From Clostridiales bacterium (GTDB lineage: Bacteria; Bacillota; Clostridia; Peptostreptococcales; T1SED10-28), in NCBI GenBank assembly GCA_007134725.1, contig SLKF01000202.1:1-9464 (forward strand): a stretch of 9,464 nt of DNA. Reading direction: 5' to 3'. Position 1 is the stretch's first letter, and every line of letters starts with the position of its first letter. A program made the position numbers and the translations under genes. Of the stretch, positions 1 through 6,485 are shown one piece after another. The notes under the pieces were generated by a model, which worked only from the letters and a program-made list of their open reading frames with translations, was not told where the DNA came from and did no database searches.

Positions 1-1443
1 ATTAAAACCCATCGATACATTAAAGAAGTGCCTCAATATATTATTGATGAGGCAAATCAAAAAGGGTTTCCTATTATCAAACTTCCCTATGAATTGTCGC
101 ATTCCACGGTTATCGCAAACAGTTTGACGCAAATTATCAATAGGCAAACCGAACTTTTAAAACGAATTGATAAGGTGCAAAACCGTTTACTGAATACCAT
201 GCTCCATGGCGGTGATTTGGAATCCATCGGTCAGGTTATTTGCGATAGTTTAGAAAAATCGACTTTGGCCATAAGAGAATACACATTTGAAGAAAATATC
301 ATTTTTTGCCTAGACTCCAAAAAAGATGAAATAAAAGAGATATTAAAAAAAGACCGGGAAAGCGGAACGAAATATGATCTGTATATGGAAAATGACTTCA
401 AACATTTTGAAACCCAGGATGAAATTAACGGAAAGATGGTAAAGCGATATACGGTTCCCATCTGTACCCAGGATCGGAATTTTGGGGCCATCTACATTTG
501 GGACAGTGATAATCGATTGACAAGTCTGGAGTTACGAATGGTTAAATCCGCCAGTTCTATTATTGCACTGGAAATACTTAGAAAACTGTCAATGTTTGAA
601 ATTGAAAGCAAATATAAAATCGAATTTTTTGATGATTTGTTTTCGAGAAATCCTGTGAAGCGGAAACGAGGGTTGGAACGGGCATCGTTTTTTGATTTTG
701 ATAAAAATCTTTCTTATTCCGCCGTGGTAATTTCCATTGGCGCAAGCAGTATTGTGAATAAGCATAAAAGTCTTCAAACCCAATTGTTACACAAGATGAA
801 TGTTCGTGTTTTAGGTTTGATACAGCGGGTCTTGCAACAACAAAAAAGAAATATGATTTGCGGGAATAAAAGTGATAAAATCATCATTCTTTACGGTTCT
901 TCCATCGAAGGGGACAGCAAAATGTTAAAAAAAGAAATACTCTCTTTTAGCAATGAAATTCTCCATTATGCAGAGCTGGAATCCATTGACAAAGTAGAAA
1001 TTGGCATCGGCAGAAATTACAAGGATCCCGATGAATTGTGGAAGAGTTACCGGGAAGCGAAACGAGCGATACGAAGTATTGATATGGACGAAGAACATGA
1101 TGTAATGCACTATTCAGACTTAGGGATTTATAAATTGTTGACCTATGAGGAATTAAAACCGGAACTGTATGATTTTTATAAAGAGATCCTAAGCTCTTTG
1201 GTAGAATATGATAAAGAGAAGAATACGGAATTGATACTAACCCTTAAGAATTATTTTCTGTATGGTGGGAATTCCAAGAAAATATCCAAGGAAATGTTTA
1301 CCCATTACAATACGGTGATTTATCGGATTCAACGGATTCAAGAAATTACAGGGGCTGACCTTGAGGTTTATAATGATCGACTGAACTTACAGATTGCACT
1401 AAAAATTTATGATATTATTGATGAAACTGAGGAATATTTCTAA
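1..1443 (+). CDS. PucR/CdaR-family transcriptional regulator, 5' partial
   Basis: Likely cytoplasmic DNA-binding regulator of purine or ureide catabolism. The frame is open from base 1, and the residues encoded before the GTG at 28 continue naturally into a match to the end of the N-terminal PucR domain (KEVPQYIIDEANQKGFPIIK, about bases 25-84). The true start is therefore upstream and the GTG at 28 is unlikely to be it. After a helical linker (about bases 100-230), bases 240-600 look GAF-like, ending in a strand GAIYIW and a helix IALEILRK. Bases 690-1090 resemble the degenerate GGDEF-like domain of CdaR/PucR proteins (IGIGRNYKDPDELWKSYREA). Bases 1225-1425 are the C-terminal PucR-type helix-turn-helix (SKKISKEMFTHYNTVIYRIQ). 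It lies 110 bases upstream of allH on the same strand, so it is the obvious candidate regulator of this locus. Family call is firm; the effector is unknown. Confidence 0.88.
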   Translation: MKTHRYIKEVPQYIIDEANQKGFPIIKLPYELSHSTVIANSLTQIINRQTELLKRIDKVQNRLLNTMLHGGDLESIGQVICDSLEKSTLAIREYTFEENIIFCLDSKKDEIKEILKKDRESGTKYDLYMENDFKHFETQDEINGKMVKRYTVPICTQDRNFGAIYIWDSDNRLTSLELRMVKSASSIIALEILRKLSMFEIESKYKIEFFDDLFSRNPVKRKRGLERASFFDFDKNLSYSAVVISIGASSIVNKHKSLQTQLLHKMNVRVLGLIQRVLQQQKRNMICGNKSDKIIILYGSSIEGDSKMLKKEILSFSNEILHYAELESIDKVEIGIGRNYKDPDELWKSYREAKRAIRSIDMDEEHDVMHYSDLGIYKLLTYEELKPELYDFYKEILSSLVEYDKEKNTELILTLKNYFLYGGNSKKISKEMFTHYNTVIYRIQRIQEITGADLEVYNDRLNLQIALKIYDIIDETEEYF

Positions 1444-1445
1444 AT

Positions 1446-1540
1446 ATTCATTGGGTTTATGAACAGTTCACAAATCTTTCTTTAGGATTTTATTCACTGT
1501 CACCAAAGATTTCAAGGTCTAAATGAGGTACTATTAATAT
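1446..1540 (+). promoter_or_regulatory. Putative control region of the allH operon with PucR-box-like sites
   Basis: This 110-base gap separates the regulator from allH. Recalling the B. subtilis PucR box as WWWCNTTGGTTAA, a 10/13 match lies on the + strand at 1446-1458 and an 11/13 match on the - strand at 1499-1511 (AATCTTTGGTGAC read on that strand). An inverted repeat AAATCTTT (1472-1479) / AAAGATTT (1505-1512) overlaps the second site. A weak promoter candidate is TTCAAG (1511-1516) with TAATAT (1535-1540), 18-base spacer. AT-rich sequence gives such matches easily, so this is suggestive only. No convincing intrinsic terminator was seen after the regulator. Confidence 0.35.
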
Positions 1541-1553
1541 AGAGGTTGATAAT

Positions 1554-2411
1554 ATGAAAATTGAATTAATGGATAAAAATCTCTATGAAAAATTAATCAA
1601 TGAAAAAGAGGGCTCTTTAACAGTGCATTCCGTCTTTAATCAGGCCTGCAATCTGTATACCCCTCAAGGGATATGGCTAACCCTGGTGTCTAAGCATCGG
1701 TGGTTGCCGCCTAACGGTGTAAAATTAAATCACAGCAGGGATTTTAGGGATTGTTATCGGCAGGACGAGCGTATCAGATTTTCCTTTAGGGATCAAAAGA
1801 TTAAACGTTTGGATCTGAATTTGCATTCCCTAAAGATCAACCAAAAGGAAAGCTGGAATAACAAAAAGTTGAAGTTGGAATACATGAAAGCTTATCTTGA
1901 GTTACAGGGCCAATCGGAAGCTATCGGAAACCTGGAATTGCCGGAAGGTGTTGAAGCCTCTTTTCGATCCATTGACAAGGCCCTGGAAGAAAACAATTTG
2001 GAAAAGATTAAAAAAGCAGCTCGAGGTCTTATAGGATTCGGAAGTGGACTGACCCCTTCCATGGATGACTATCTGACAGGAAGGATCCTCATGTGGAAAA
2101 TATGGACGATGCAATCCGCAACCCGAGGGGAAGAGGATTATTCCCGGGTGATTAAAGAGGCAAGCGAAGGAAGGACGACAACGGCCAGTGAATGGATGAT
2201 TCGGTTCGCGGCGGAAGGTCGATGCTCTGAAGAAATCATTAATTTTTTGCATTTTTATTTTTCACAATCTTCCGGCGACGAGTTTGAAGAGGCCTTTAGG
2301 GAAGTACTCAGCATCGGTAGCACATCGGGAGAAGACCTGATGTACGGAATGTGGAGTGAAGGTACGCGTTTACTAAAGAAATATGAAGGAGGAAAGAGTG
2401 AATGGGATTAA
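1554..2411 (+). CDS. allH: AllH/YlbF-like DUF2877 protein, oxamate carbamoyltransferase subunit
   Basis: A 285-aa cytoplasmic protein of the DUF2877 family (E. coli YlbF/AllH, about 270 aa). In E. coli AllF, AllG and AllH together are reported to be needed for oxamate carbamoyltransferase, which phosphorolyses oxalurate to oxamate and carbamoyl phosphate. Visible family signatures are GFGSGLTPSMDDYLTG (residues 161-176), RTTTASEWM (207-215) and LSIGSTSGEDLMYGMW (252-267). The N-terminal half is much less conserved. The ATG follows a modest purine-rich site (AGAGG, 1541-1545). The 3' end overlaps the fdrA start by 10 bases, implying translational coupling. The order here is H-F-G, whereas in E. 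coli it is F-G-H. Family call is strong; the reaction is by homology and neighbourhood. Confidence 0.85.
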   Translation: MKIELMDKNLYEKLINEKEGSLTVHSVFNQACNLYTPQGIWLTLVSKHRWLPPNGVKLNHSRDFRDCYRQDERIRFSFRDQKIKRLDLNLHSLKINQKESWNNKKLKLEYMKAYLELQGQSEAIGNLELPEGVEASFRSIDKALEENNLEKIKKAARGLIGFGSGLTPSMDDYLTGRILMWKIWTMQSATRGEEDYSRVIKEASEGRTTTASEWMIRFAAEGRCSEEIINFLHFYFSQSSGDEFEEAFREVLSIGSTSGEDLMYGMWSEGTRLLKKYEGGKSEWD

Positions 2412-3958
2412 AATCATACGTGAAAAAGAATGCCTACTATGACTCAGTGGTGTTGATGCAAGTGACAAAGGAATTGAAAAAAACTGAGGAAATCAATGAA
2501 GTTATTGTAGGCATGGGAACCACTTTGAATAAAGAACTGGCGGAGAATCTAGGACTGTTAACCGATGAAGTGAAAAAGACCACACAAAATGATTTCTTCG
2601 TCAGCCTTGATGGAGAAGACGCTGTAGATATGGATGAAGTATTGAATAAAATTACAGCCTTACTAAATAAGAAAAAGACCTCCGAAGATGAGGATTATCG
2701 TCCCGCCACATTGAAATCAGCTTTGAAAGTAATGCCGGAAGCGAATCTTGCGTTATTTTCCATTCCCGGGGAATATGCCTATGACCAAGTGAAGAAAGCC
2801 TTGGATCAGGGTTTGCATGTGATGCTTTTCAGTGACAACGTAACCATCGATGAAGAAAAGAAACTAAAAGATTATGCAAAGGAAAAAGGATTATTAATGA
2901 TGGGACCGGACTGCGGAACCGCCATTATCAATCACACCCCCTTAGCCTTTGCCAATGTCATAAAAGCCGGAAATATCGGGATTGTGGGTGCCTCCGGTAC
3001 CGGAACCCAGGAAGTATCGGTTTTAATTGATAAATTTGGCGGCGGAATTTCTCAAGTAATCGGTACAGGAGGAAGAGATCTTAAAGAAGCCATCGGGGGA
3101 ACCATGATGCTTATGGCCTTTGAAGCCTTGGAAGCCGATGATGAAACAGAAGTAATTGTGCTGATTTCCAAACCTCCCCACGAGTCTGTAGCAAAGAAGA
3201 TTTTGGAGAGGGTAAAGGAATGCAAAAAACCGGTGGTCGTTGATTTTATCGGTGGAGATACTGAAATGATCAAATCCTATGGTGCGTACCCTTGCATAAG
3301 CTTAGAAGATGCTGCGCAAAAAGCGGTAGCCTTAGGAAAAGGAAATACCCCGAAGGATTTCAACGGATTTTCTATGGATGAAGCGATGGTTGATGCAATG
3401 GTTGAAAAAGAAGTGCAGCAATACAGCAACACGCAAAAATATGTTCGGGGATTATATACCGGCGGAACTTTGGCTGACGAGGCCATGATGGTTTTAACGG
3501 AAAGCCTAAAAGCAGTATACTCCAATAAACCGAAATCACCGGAGTTTAAACTGGAAGATGTGTTCCGGAGCAAAGAAAATACCATTATTGATCTGGGAGA
3601 AGATGAGTTTACGGTCGGAAAGCCTCACCCGATGATCGATCCTTCAGCTCGAGTGGAGCGAATGAAACAGGAGGGTGCTGATGAAAGTGTAGCGGTGGTA
3701 CTGATGGATATGGTACTTGGTTATGGTTCGCATGAAGACCCTGCGGGAGAAATGATCGAATCCATCAACGAAGCAAAAGAATCTATGACTTCCAATGGAG
3801 GACACCTTACGGTGGTTGCTTCAGTTTGTGGTACAGAGGGAGATCCACAAGATCTTGAAGCTACGGAGCAAAAGCTTAAGGATGCCGGCGTTATTCTAAT
3901 GCCGTCGAATGCACAAGCGGTAAAGTTTGTTGATAAAATCATGAAGCGAATTTCCTAA
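2402..3958 (+). CDS. fdrA: FdrA/AllF, main part, oxamate carbamoyltransferase subunit
   Basis: A 518-aa FdrA-family protein, related to the succinyl-CoA synthetase alpha superfamily and equivalent to E. coli AllF (555 aa). It is expected to take part in carbamoyl transfer from oxalurate to phosphate with AllG and AllH. Motifs seen: an N-terminal KKNAYYDSVVLM segment (8-19), SIPGEYA (120-126), MLFSDNVT (141-148), GPDCGT (168-173), a nucleotide/CoA-binding-like loop GIVGASGTGTQE (193-204), GTGGRDL (221-227), ISKPPHE (255-261), GLYTGGTLADEA (350-361) and GKPHPMIDP (406-414). The ATG at 2402 has AAGGAGG at 2386-2392, within the end of allH. The protein stops where E. coli FdrA continues through a linker into a further C-terminal domain of about 50 residues. 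That domain is encoded by the next small gene. The stop TAA is embedded in the ribosome binding site of that gene. Confidence 0.92.
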   Translation: MGLKSYVKKNAYYDSVVLMQVTKELKKTEEINEVIVGMGTTLNKELAENLGLLTDEVKKTTQNDFFVSLDGEDAVDMDEVLNKITALLNKKKTSEDEDYRPATLKSALKVMPEANLALFSIPGEYAYDQVKKALDQGLHVMLFSDNVTIDEEKKLKDYAKEKGLLMMGPDCGTAIINHTPLAFANVIKAGNIGIVGASGTGTQEVSVLIDKFGGGISQVIGTGGRDLKEAIGGTMMLMAFEALEADDETEVIVLISKPPHESVAKKILERVKECKKPVVVDFIGGDTEMIKSYGAYPCISLEDAAQKAVALGKGNTPKDFNGFSMDEAMVDAMVEKEVQQYSNTQKYVRGLYTGGTLADEAMMVLTESLKAVYSNKPKSPEFKLEDVFRSKENTIIDLGEDEFTVGKPHPMIDPSARVERMKQEGADESVAVVLMDMVLGYGSHEDPAGEMIESINEAKESMTSNGGHLTVVASVCGTEGDPQDLEATEQKLKDAGVILMPSNAQAVKFVDKIMKRIS

Positions 3959-3969
3959 GGAGGATGAAC

Positions 3970-4137
3970 ATGTCGAAGATCAATGAATTGTTTGACAGTG
4001 AACTAAAAGTCATAAATTTAGGTTTGGAATCCTTCTCAGCAGAGTTGAAGTTGCAAAAAAAACAGGTTGTTCATGTAGAGTGGCGGCCCGTTGCAGGTGG
4101 AAATAAAAAACTGGGAAGTATTTTAGATCAATTATAA
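3970..4137 (+). CDS. Small 55-aa protein equal to the detached C-terminal domain of FdrA
   Basis: This short ORF begins ATG TCG AAG and ends in tandem TAA stops (4135-4140). Residues 14-31 read VINLGLESFSAELKLQKK, followed by VVHVEWRPVAGGNKKL. From memory this aligns closely with the last roughly 50 residues of E. coli FdrA (VINIGLRSFALELQ, then VVHYQWSPVAGGNKKLARLL), so the ORF is a stand-alone version of that domain. It has an excellent ribosome binding site, AAGGAGG at 3957-3963, six bases before the ATG and overlapping the fdrA stop. It lies in a different frame from fdrA. The break falls in the interdomain linker, both pieces look conserved and the translation signals are intact, so this looks like a genuine gene split and not decay. 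It probably docks back onto FdrA or bridges to AllG; that is inference. Confidence 0.85.
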   Translation: MSKINELFDSELKVINLGLESFSAELKLQKKQVVHVEWRPVAGGNKKLGSILDQL

Positions 4138-4178
4138 TAATTTTGAAGGTCAAAGATAAATAGAATGGAGGGAGTCAT

Positions 4179-5432
4179 TTGCTAAAAGAAAAAATCGAAA
4201 AAGCCAATCAGGAAGCGATTGAAAAATTATTCAAAGCACAACCGACTTTAACCGGTTTGGGTACTGCGGAAAAAGACATTCCGAACATGGATAAAAAGAC
4301 GATTCTGCATGCGGGGCCGCCGGTTAAATGGGAAAAGATGAGTGGACCTCTAAAGGGAGCAATCATGGGAGGATTGATTTACGAAGGACTTGCAAAAAAT
4401 GAAGAAGAGGCAATAAAATTAGCGGAGTCCGGAGAGATCACCTTTGATTCCTGCCACCATCATAGTGCTGTTGGCCCTATGGCCGGTGTTATAACCGCAT
4501 CTATGCCCGTATGGATTGTAGAAAACACTGCTTTTGGCAACAAAGCTTACTGTACCTTGAACGAAGGGTTAGGAAAAGTATTACGGTACGGTGCATACAG
4601 CGAGGAAGTAATTGAGCGACTGAACTGGATTGAGAAAACCTTAGCTCCGGTATTGAAAGAAACCATGGCTCTTTCCGGTCCCATCGATCTGCAAACCATG
4701 ATTGCGCAAGTAATTCAAATGGGAGATGAAGGCCATAATCGAAATAAGGCGGGAACGTCCTTACTGATTAGAGAATTGGCTCCCTATATGGTTCAGACAT
4801 CTTTTGATAATCGGGAAAAAAGCGACGTGTTAACCTTTATGCATGGAAATGACCACTTTTTCTTAAATTTGACCATGCCTGCATTTAAATCTTCATTGGA
4901 TCCCTTAGAAGGCATTCCCTACTCCACATTGGTTTATACCATGGCCCGAAACGGTACAGAGTTCGGTATTCGAATTGCAGGACTTGGAAACCGATGGTTT
5001 AATGCTCCGGCGGAGGTTATTGACGGCTTATTCTTTCCCGGATATACCATGGAAGATGCCAATCCTGATATCGGAGACAGTGTAATCTGTGAAACTGCAG
5101 GAGTCGGTGGATTTGCAATGGCAGCTGCGATTCCCATTGTACAATTTGTGGGAGGAACCCCTCAAGATGCCATTAACTTTACCAAGAGCATGTATGAAAT
5201 CACTCAGGGAGAAAATGCAAGCTTTAAAGTTCCGGTATTGGATTTCAAAGGGACCCCTACAGGGATTGATATTCGAAAAGTGGTTGAAACAGGAATTCTT
5301 CCGGTTATTAATACCGGTATTGCCCACAAAGATGCGGGAGTCGGTCAGGTAGGAGCAGGACTTGTACGACCGCCAATGAAATGTTTTGAAGATGCCTTGG
5401 AAGCTTTTGCAGAAAGCGTCGGGATATCATAA
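4179..5432 (+). CDS. allG: AllG/YlbE-like DUF1116 protein, oxamate carbamoyltransferase subunit
   Basis: A 417-aa DUF1116 protein, essentially the length of E. coli YlbE/AllG (about 419 aa). Conserved blocks: LHAGPPVKWEKMSGP (43-57), DSCHHHSAVGPMAG (90-103), VENTAFGNKAYCTLNEG (114-130), GDEGHNRN (182-189), NDHFFLNL (224-231), RIAGLGNRWFNAP (265-277), NPDIGDS (295-301) and a highly conserved C-terminal VINTGIAHKDAGVGQVGAG (376-394). The His-rich CHHH segment is a candidate metal or active-site element. Translation begins at TTG (4179): the frame is closed upstream by TAG at 4161-4163, GGAGG lies at 4167-4171 with seven bases of spacing, and the first ATG in frame (4287) would remove a conserved N-terminal stretch. 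The use of TTG may lower expression relative to FdrA. Confidence 0.92.
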   Translation: MLKEKIEKANQEAIEKLFKAQPTLTGLGTAEKDIPNMDKKTILHAGPPVKWEKMSGPLKGAIMGGLIYEGLAKNEEEAIKLAESGEITFDSCHHHSAVGPMAGVITASMPVWIVENTAFGNKAYCTLNEGLGKVLRYGAYSEEVIERLNWIEKTLAPVLKETMALSGPIDLQTMIAQVIQMGDEGHNRNKAGTSLLIRELAPYMVQTSFDNREKSDVLTFMHGNDHFFLNLTMPAFKSSLDPLEGIPYSTLVYTMARNGTEFGIRIAGLGNRWFNAPAEVIDGLFFPGYTMEDANPDIGDSVICETAGVGGFAMAAAIPIVQFVGGTPQDAINFTKSMYEITQGENASFKVPVLDFKGTPTGIDIRKVVETGILPVINTGIAHKDAGVGQVGAGLVRPPMKCFEDALEAFAESVGIS

Positions 5433-5468
5433 ACCGTTTATCTCATGCTTTTATGGGTATTCATATAA

Positions 5469-5509
5469 TTGTGGTCAACGCAATAAACTGAATTTGTTGT
5501 CAATGTAAT
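5469..5509 (+). repeat. Imperfect direct repeat upstream of the cyclase gene, possible operator
   Basis: TTGTGGTCAACGCAAT (5469-5484) and TTGTTGTCAATGTAAT (5494-5509) match at 13 of 16 positions and start 25 bases apart. They lie in the 116-base gap after allG, immediately upstream of AT-rich sequence that could serve as a promoter -10 region (TATAAA at 5515-5520 and 5522-5527). The repeat could be a regulator-binding site. No Rho-independent terminator was seen between allG and the cyclase gene, so read-through from the upstream genes is also possible. Confidence 0.35.
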
Positions 5510-5548
5510 GAGAATATAAAATATAAAAATTTCAAGGAGGAATTACAC

Positions 5549-6349
5549 ATGAATATTTTAGAACTATGGAACAACGTAAAAACCTATGACTTAACACAAA
5601 ATGTCGGTGTCCAAACCCCGCCATGGCCAACCTATGAGCCTTTACAGGTAAAGTTTTTTAAACGGTTATCACCAAACGGGGCCAACGGACAGTTAATTAC
5701 TACGTCCAACCACGTGGGTACTCACTTGGATGGTCCACTTCACTTTGATACCGCAGGAGCAGACATTGCTTCCTTATCCATGGACAAGCTAATGGGACCT
5801 GCAGCCATCGTGGATCTTTCTGATATTGCGGAAGACTATGGAATTTACACACCACAAGATATTATGGACAGAGTGGAAGTGAAAAAAGGGGATATCCTGA
5901 TTATCAACACCGGATATCATAAATATGGTTGGGACCAGCCGGAAGCCGACGAGCGACGATATATGTTGCGTCATCCGGGACCATCCATGGATTTTGTAGA
6001 CTGGGTAAAAGAAATGGAAATCAAATGGATCGGAGTTGACTGCGGATCTGCAGACCATCCTTTCAATACGAAGATACGAGATTGGGAACCCGGTGAAGCC
6101 AAACTTGCGGATAAGTATCTGAAAGAAAAGTACGGCAAAGGCCTGGAAGAAATTTATAATTGGCCGGATACGTACCAGGCGATGCATGTTCATGTATTCC
6201 CCAAACCACATGAAATCATTCATGCAGAAAACCTTGGAGGAGAGCTGAATAAGATCCTAAACAGAAGAATGATCGTTGGTTGCTTCCCATGGAAATTTGT
6301 CGGTGGAGAATCGGCTATGTCAAGAATCGTAGCCTTCGATACAGAATAA
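5549..6349 (+). CDS. Cyclase-family metal-dependent hydrolase (kynurenine formamidase/isatin hydrolase-like)
   Basis: A 266-aa cytoplasmic protein of the cyclase superfamily (PF04199), whose members hydrolyse amide or imide bonds with bound Zn or Mn. The defining metal motif HVGTHLDGPLHF is at residues 55-66, giving likely ligands H55, H59 and D61, with H65 as a further site residue. Other family features are KKGDILIINTGY (112-123), IGVDCGSADHP (161-171) and the C-terminal HEIIHAENLGG (221-231) carrying a conserved His/Glu pair. AAGGAGG at 5535-5541 lies seven bases before the ATG. It follows allG by 116 bases and precedes a CoA-transferase. Known activities in the family include opening of N-formylkynurenine and isatin. 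In this locus a ureide ring (for example a parabanate-like or hydantoin-like compound) or oxamate would be plausible. The family is certain; the substrate is unknown. Confidence 0.85.
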   Translation: MNILELWNNVKTYDLTQNVGVQTPPWPTYEPLQVKFFKRLSPNGANGQLITTSNHVGTHLDGPLHFDTAGADIASLSMDKLMGPAAIVDLSDIAEDYGIYTPQDIMDRVEVKKGDILIINTGYHKYGWDQPEADERRYMLRHPGPSMDFVDWVKEMEIKWIGVDCGSADHPFNTKIRDWEPGEAKLADKYLKEKYGKGLEEIYNWPDTYQAMHVHVFPKPHEIIHAENLGGELNKILNRRMIVGCFPWKFVGGESAMSRIVAFDTE

Positions 6350-6381
6350 GAAACAGGATCATTGAGAATACAGTTTATTAT

Positions 6382-6404
6382 GCCCGCCTAGATTTTAGGC
6401 GGGC
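6382..6404 (+). terminator. GC-rich hairpin after the cyclase gene, possible terminator or processing stem
   Basis: A perfect 9-bp stem GCCCGCCTA / TAGGCGGGC encloses a 5-base loop (6391-6395), 33 bases after the cyclase stop codon. It is followed only by TAATTA, so it lacks a proper U-tract. It could be a weak terminator, an mRNA-stabilising stem, or part of an attenuator with the next hairpin. Confidence 0.5.
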
Positions 6405-6409
6405 TAATT

Positions 6410-6455
6410 ACTACCCGAACTGCGGGTAGTGGAATTTATTTTGATAATTTTTTTT
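6410..6455 (+). terminator. Second tandem hairpin with a distant T-tract upstream of the CoA-transferase
   Basis: ACTACCCG (6410-6417), loop AACTG, and CGGGTAGT (6423-6430) form a perfect 8-bp stem starting five bases after the previous hairpin. Eight T residues follow at 6448-6455, but 17 bases separate stem and T-run, too far for a canonical terminator. The pair of hairpins fills most of the 136-base gap and may partially uncouple the CoA-transferase from upstream genes. Confidence 0.4.
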
Positions 6456-6485
6456 GGTAAAAGTTAGAAAACAGGGAGTGATTAA

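Noticed and set aside
28..30. GTG as start codon of the regulator
   Set aside because: The frame is open to base 1 and the preceding residues fit the PucR domain, and no ribosome binding site stands before the GTG; the start is off the window.
2402..3958. Succinyl-CoA synthetase alpha subunit
   Set aside because: The GASGTG loop is shared with the superfamily, but length, the other motifs and the DUF1116/DUF2877 neighbours identify FdrA.
3940..3972. Frameshift or pseudogene of fdrA
   Set aside because: The stop codon and a perfect AAGGAGG with ATG at ideal spacing are present and both products look intact, so a true gene split is more likely; a sequencing error cannot be fully excluded.
5089..5352. 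87-aa ORF on the + strand in another frame inside allG
   Set aside because: It lies wholly within the highly conserved DUF1116 coding region, has no ribosome binding site and gives no recognisable protein.
5789..6223. 144-aa antisense ORF within the cyclase gene
   Set aside because: It is a shadow of a clearly conserved gene and has no family features.
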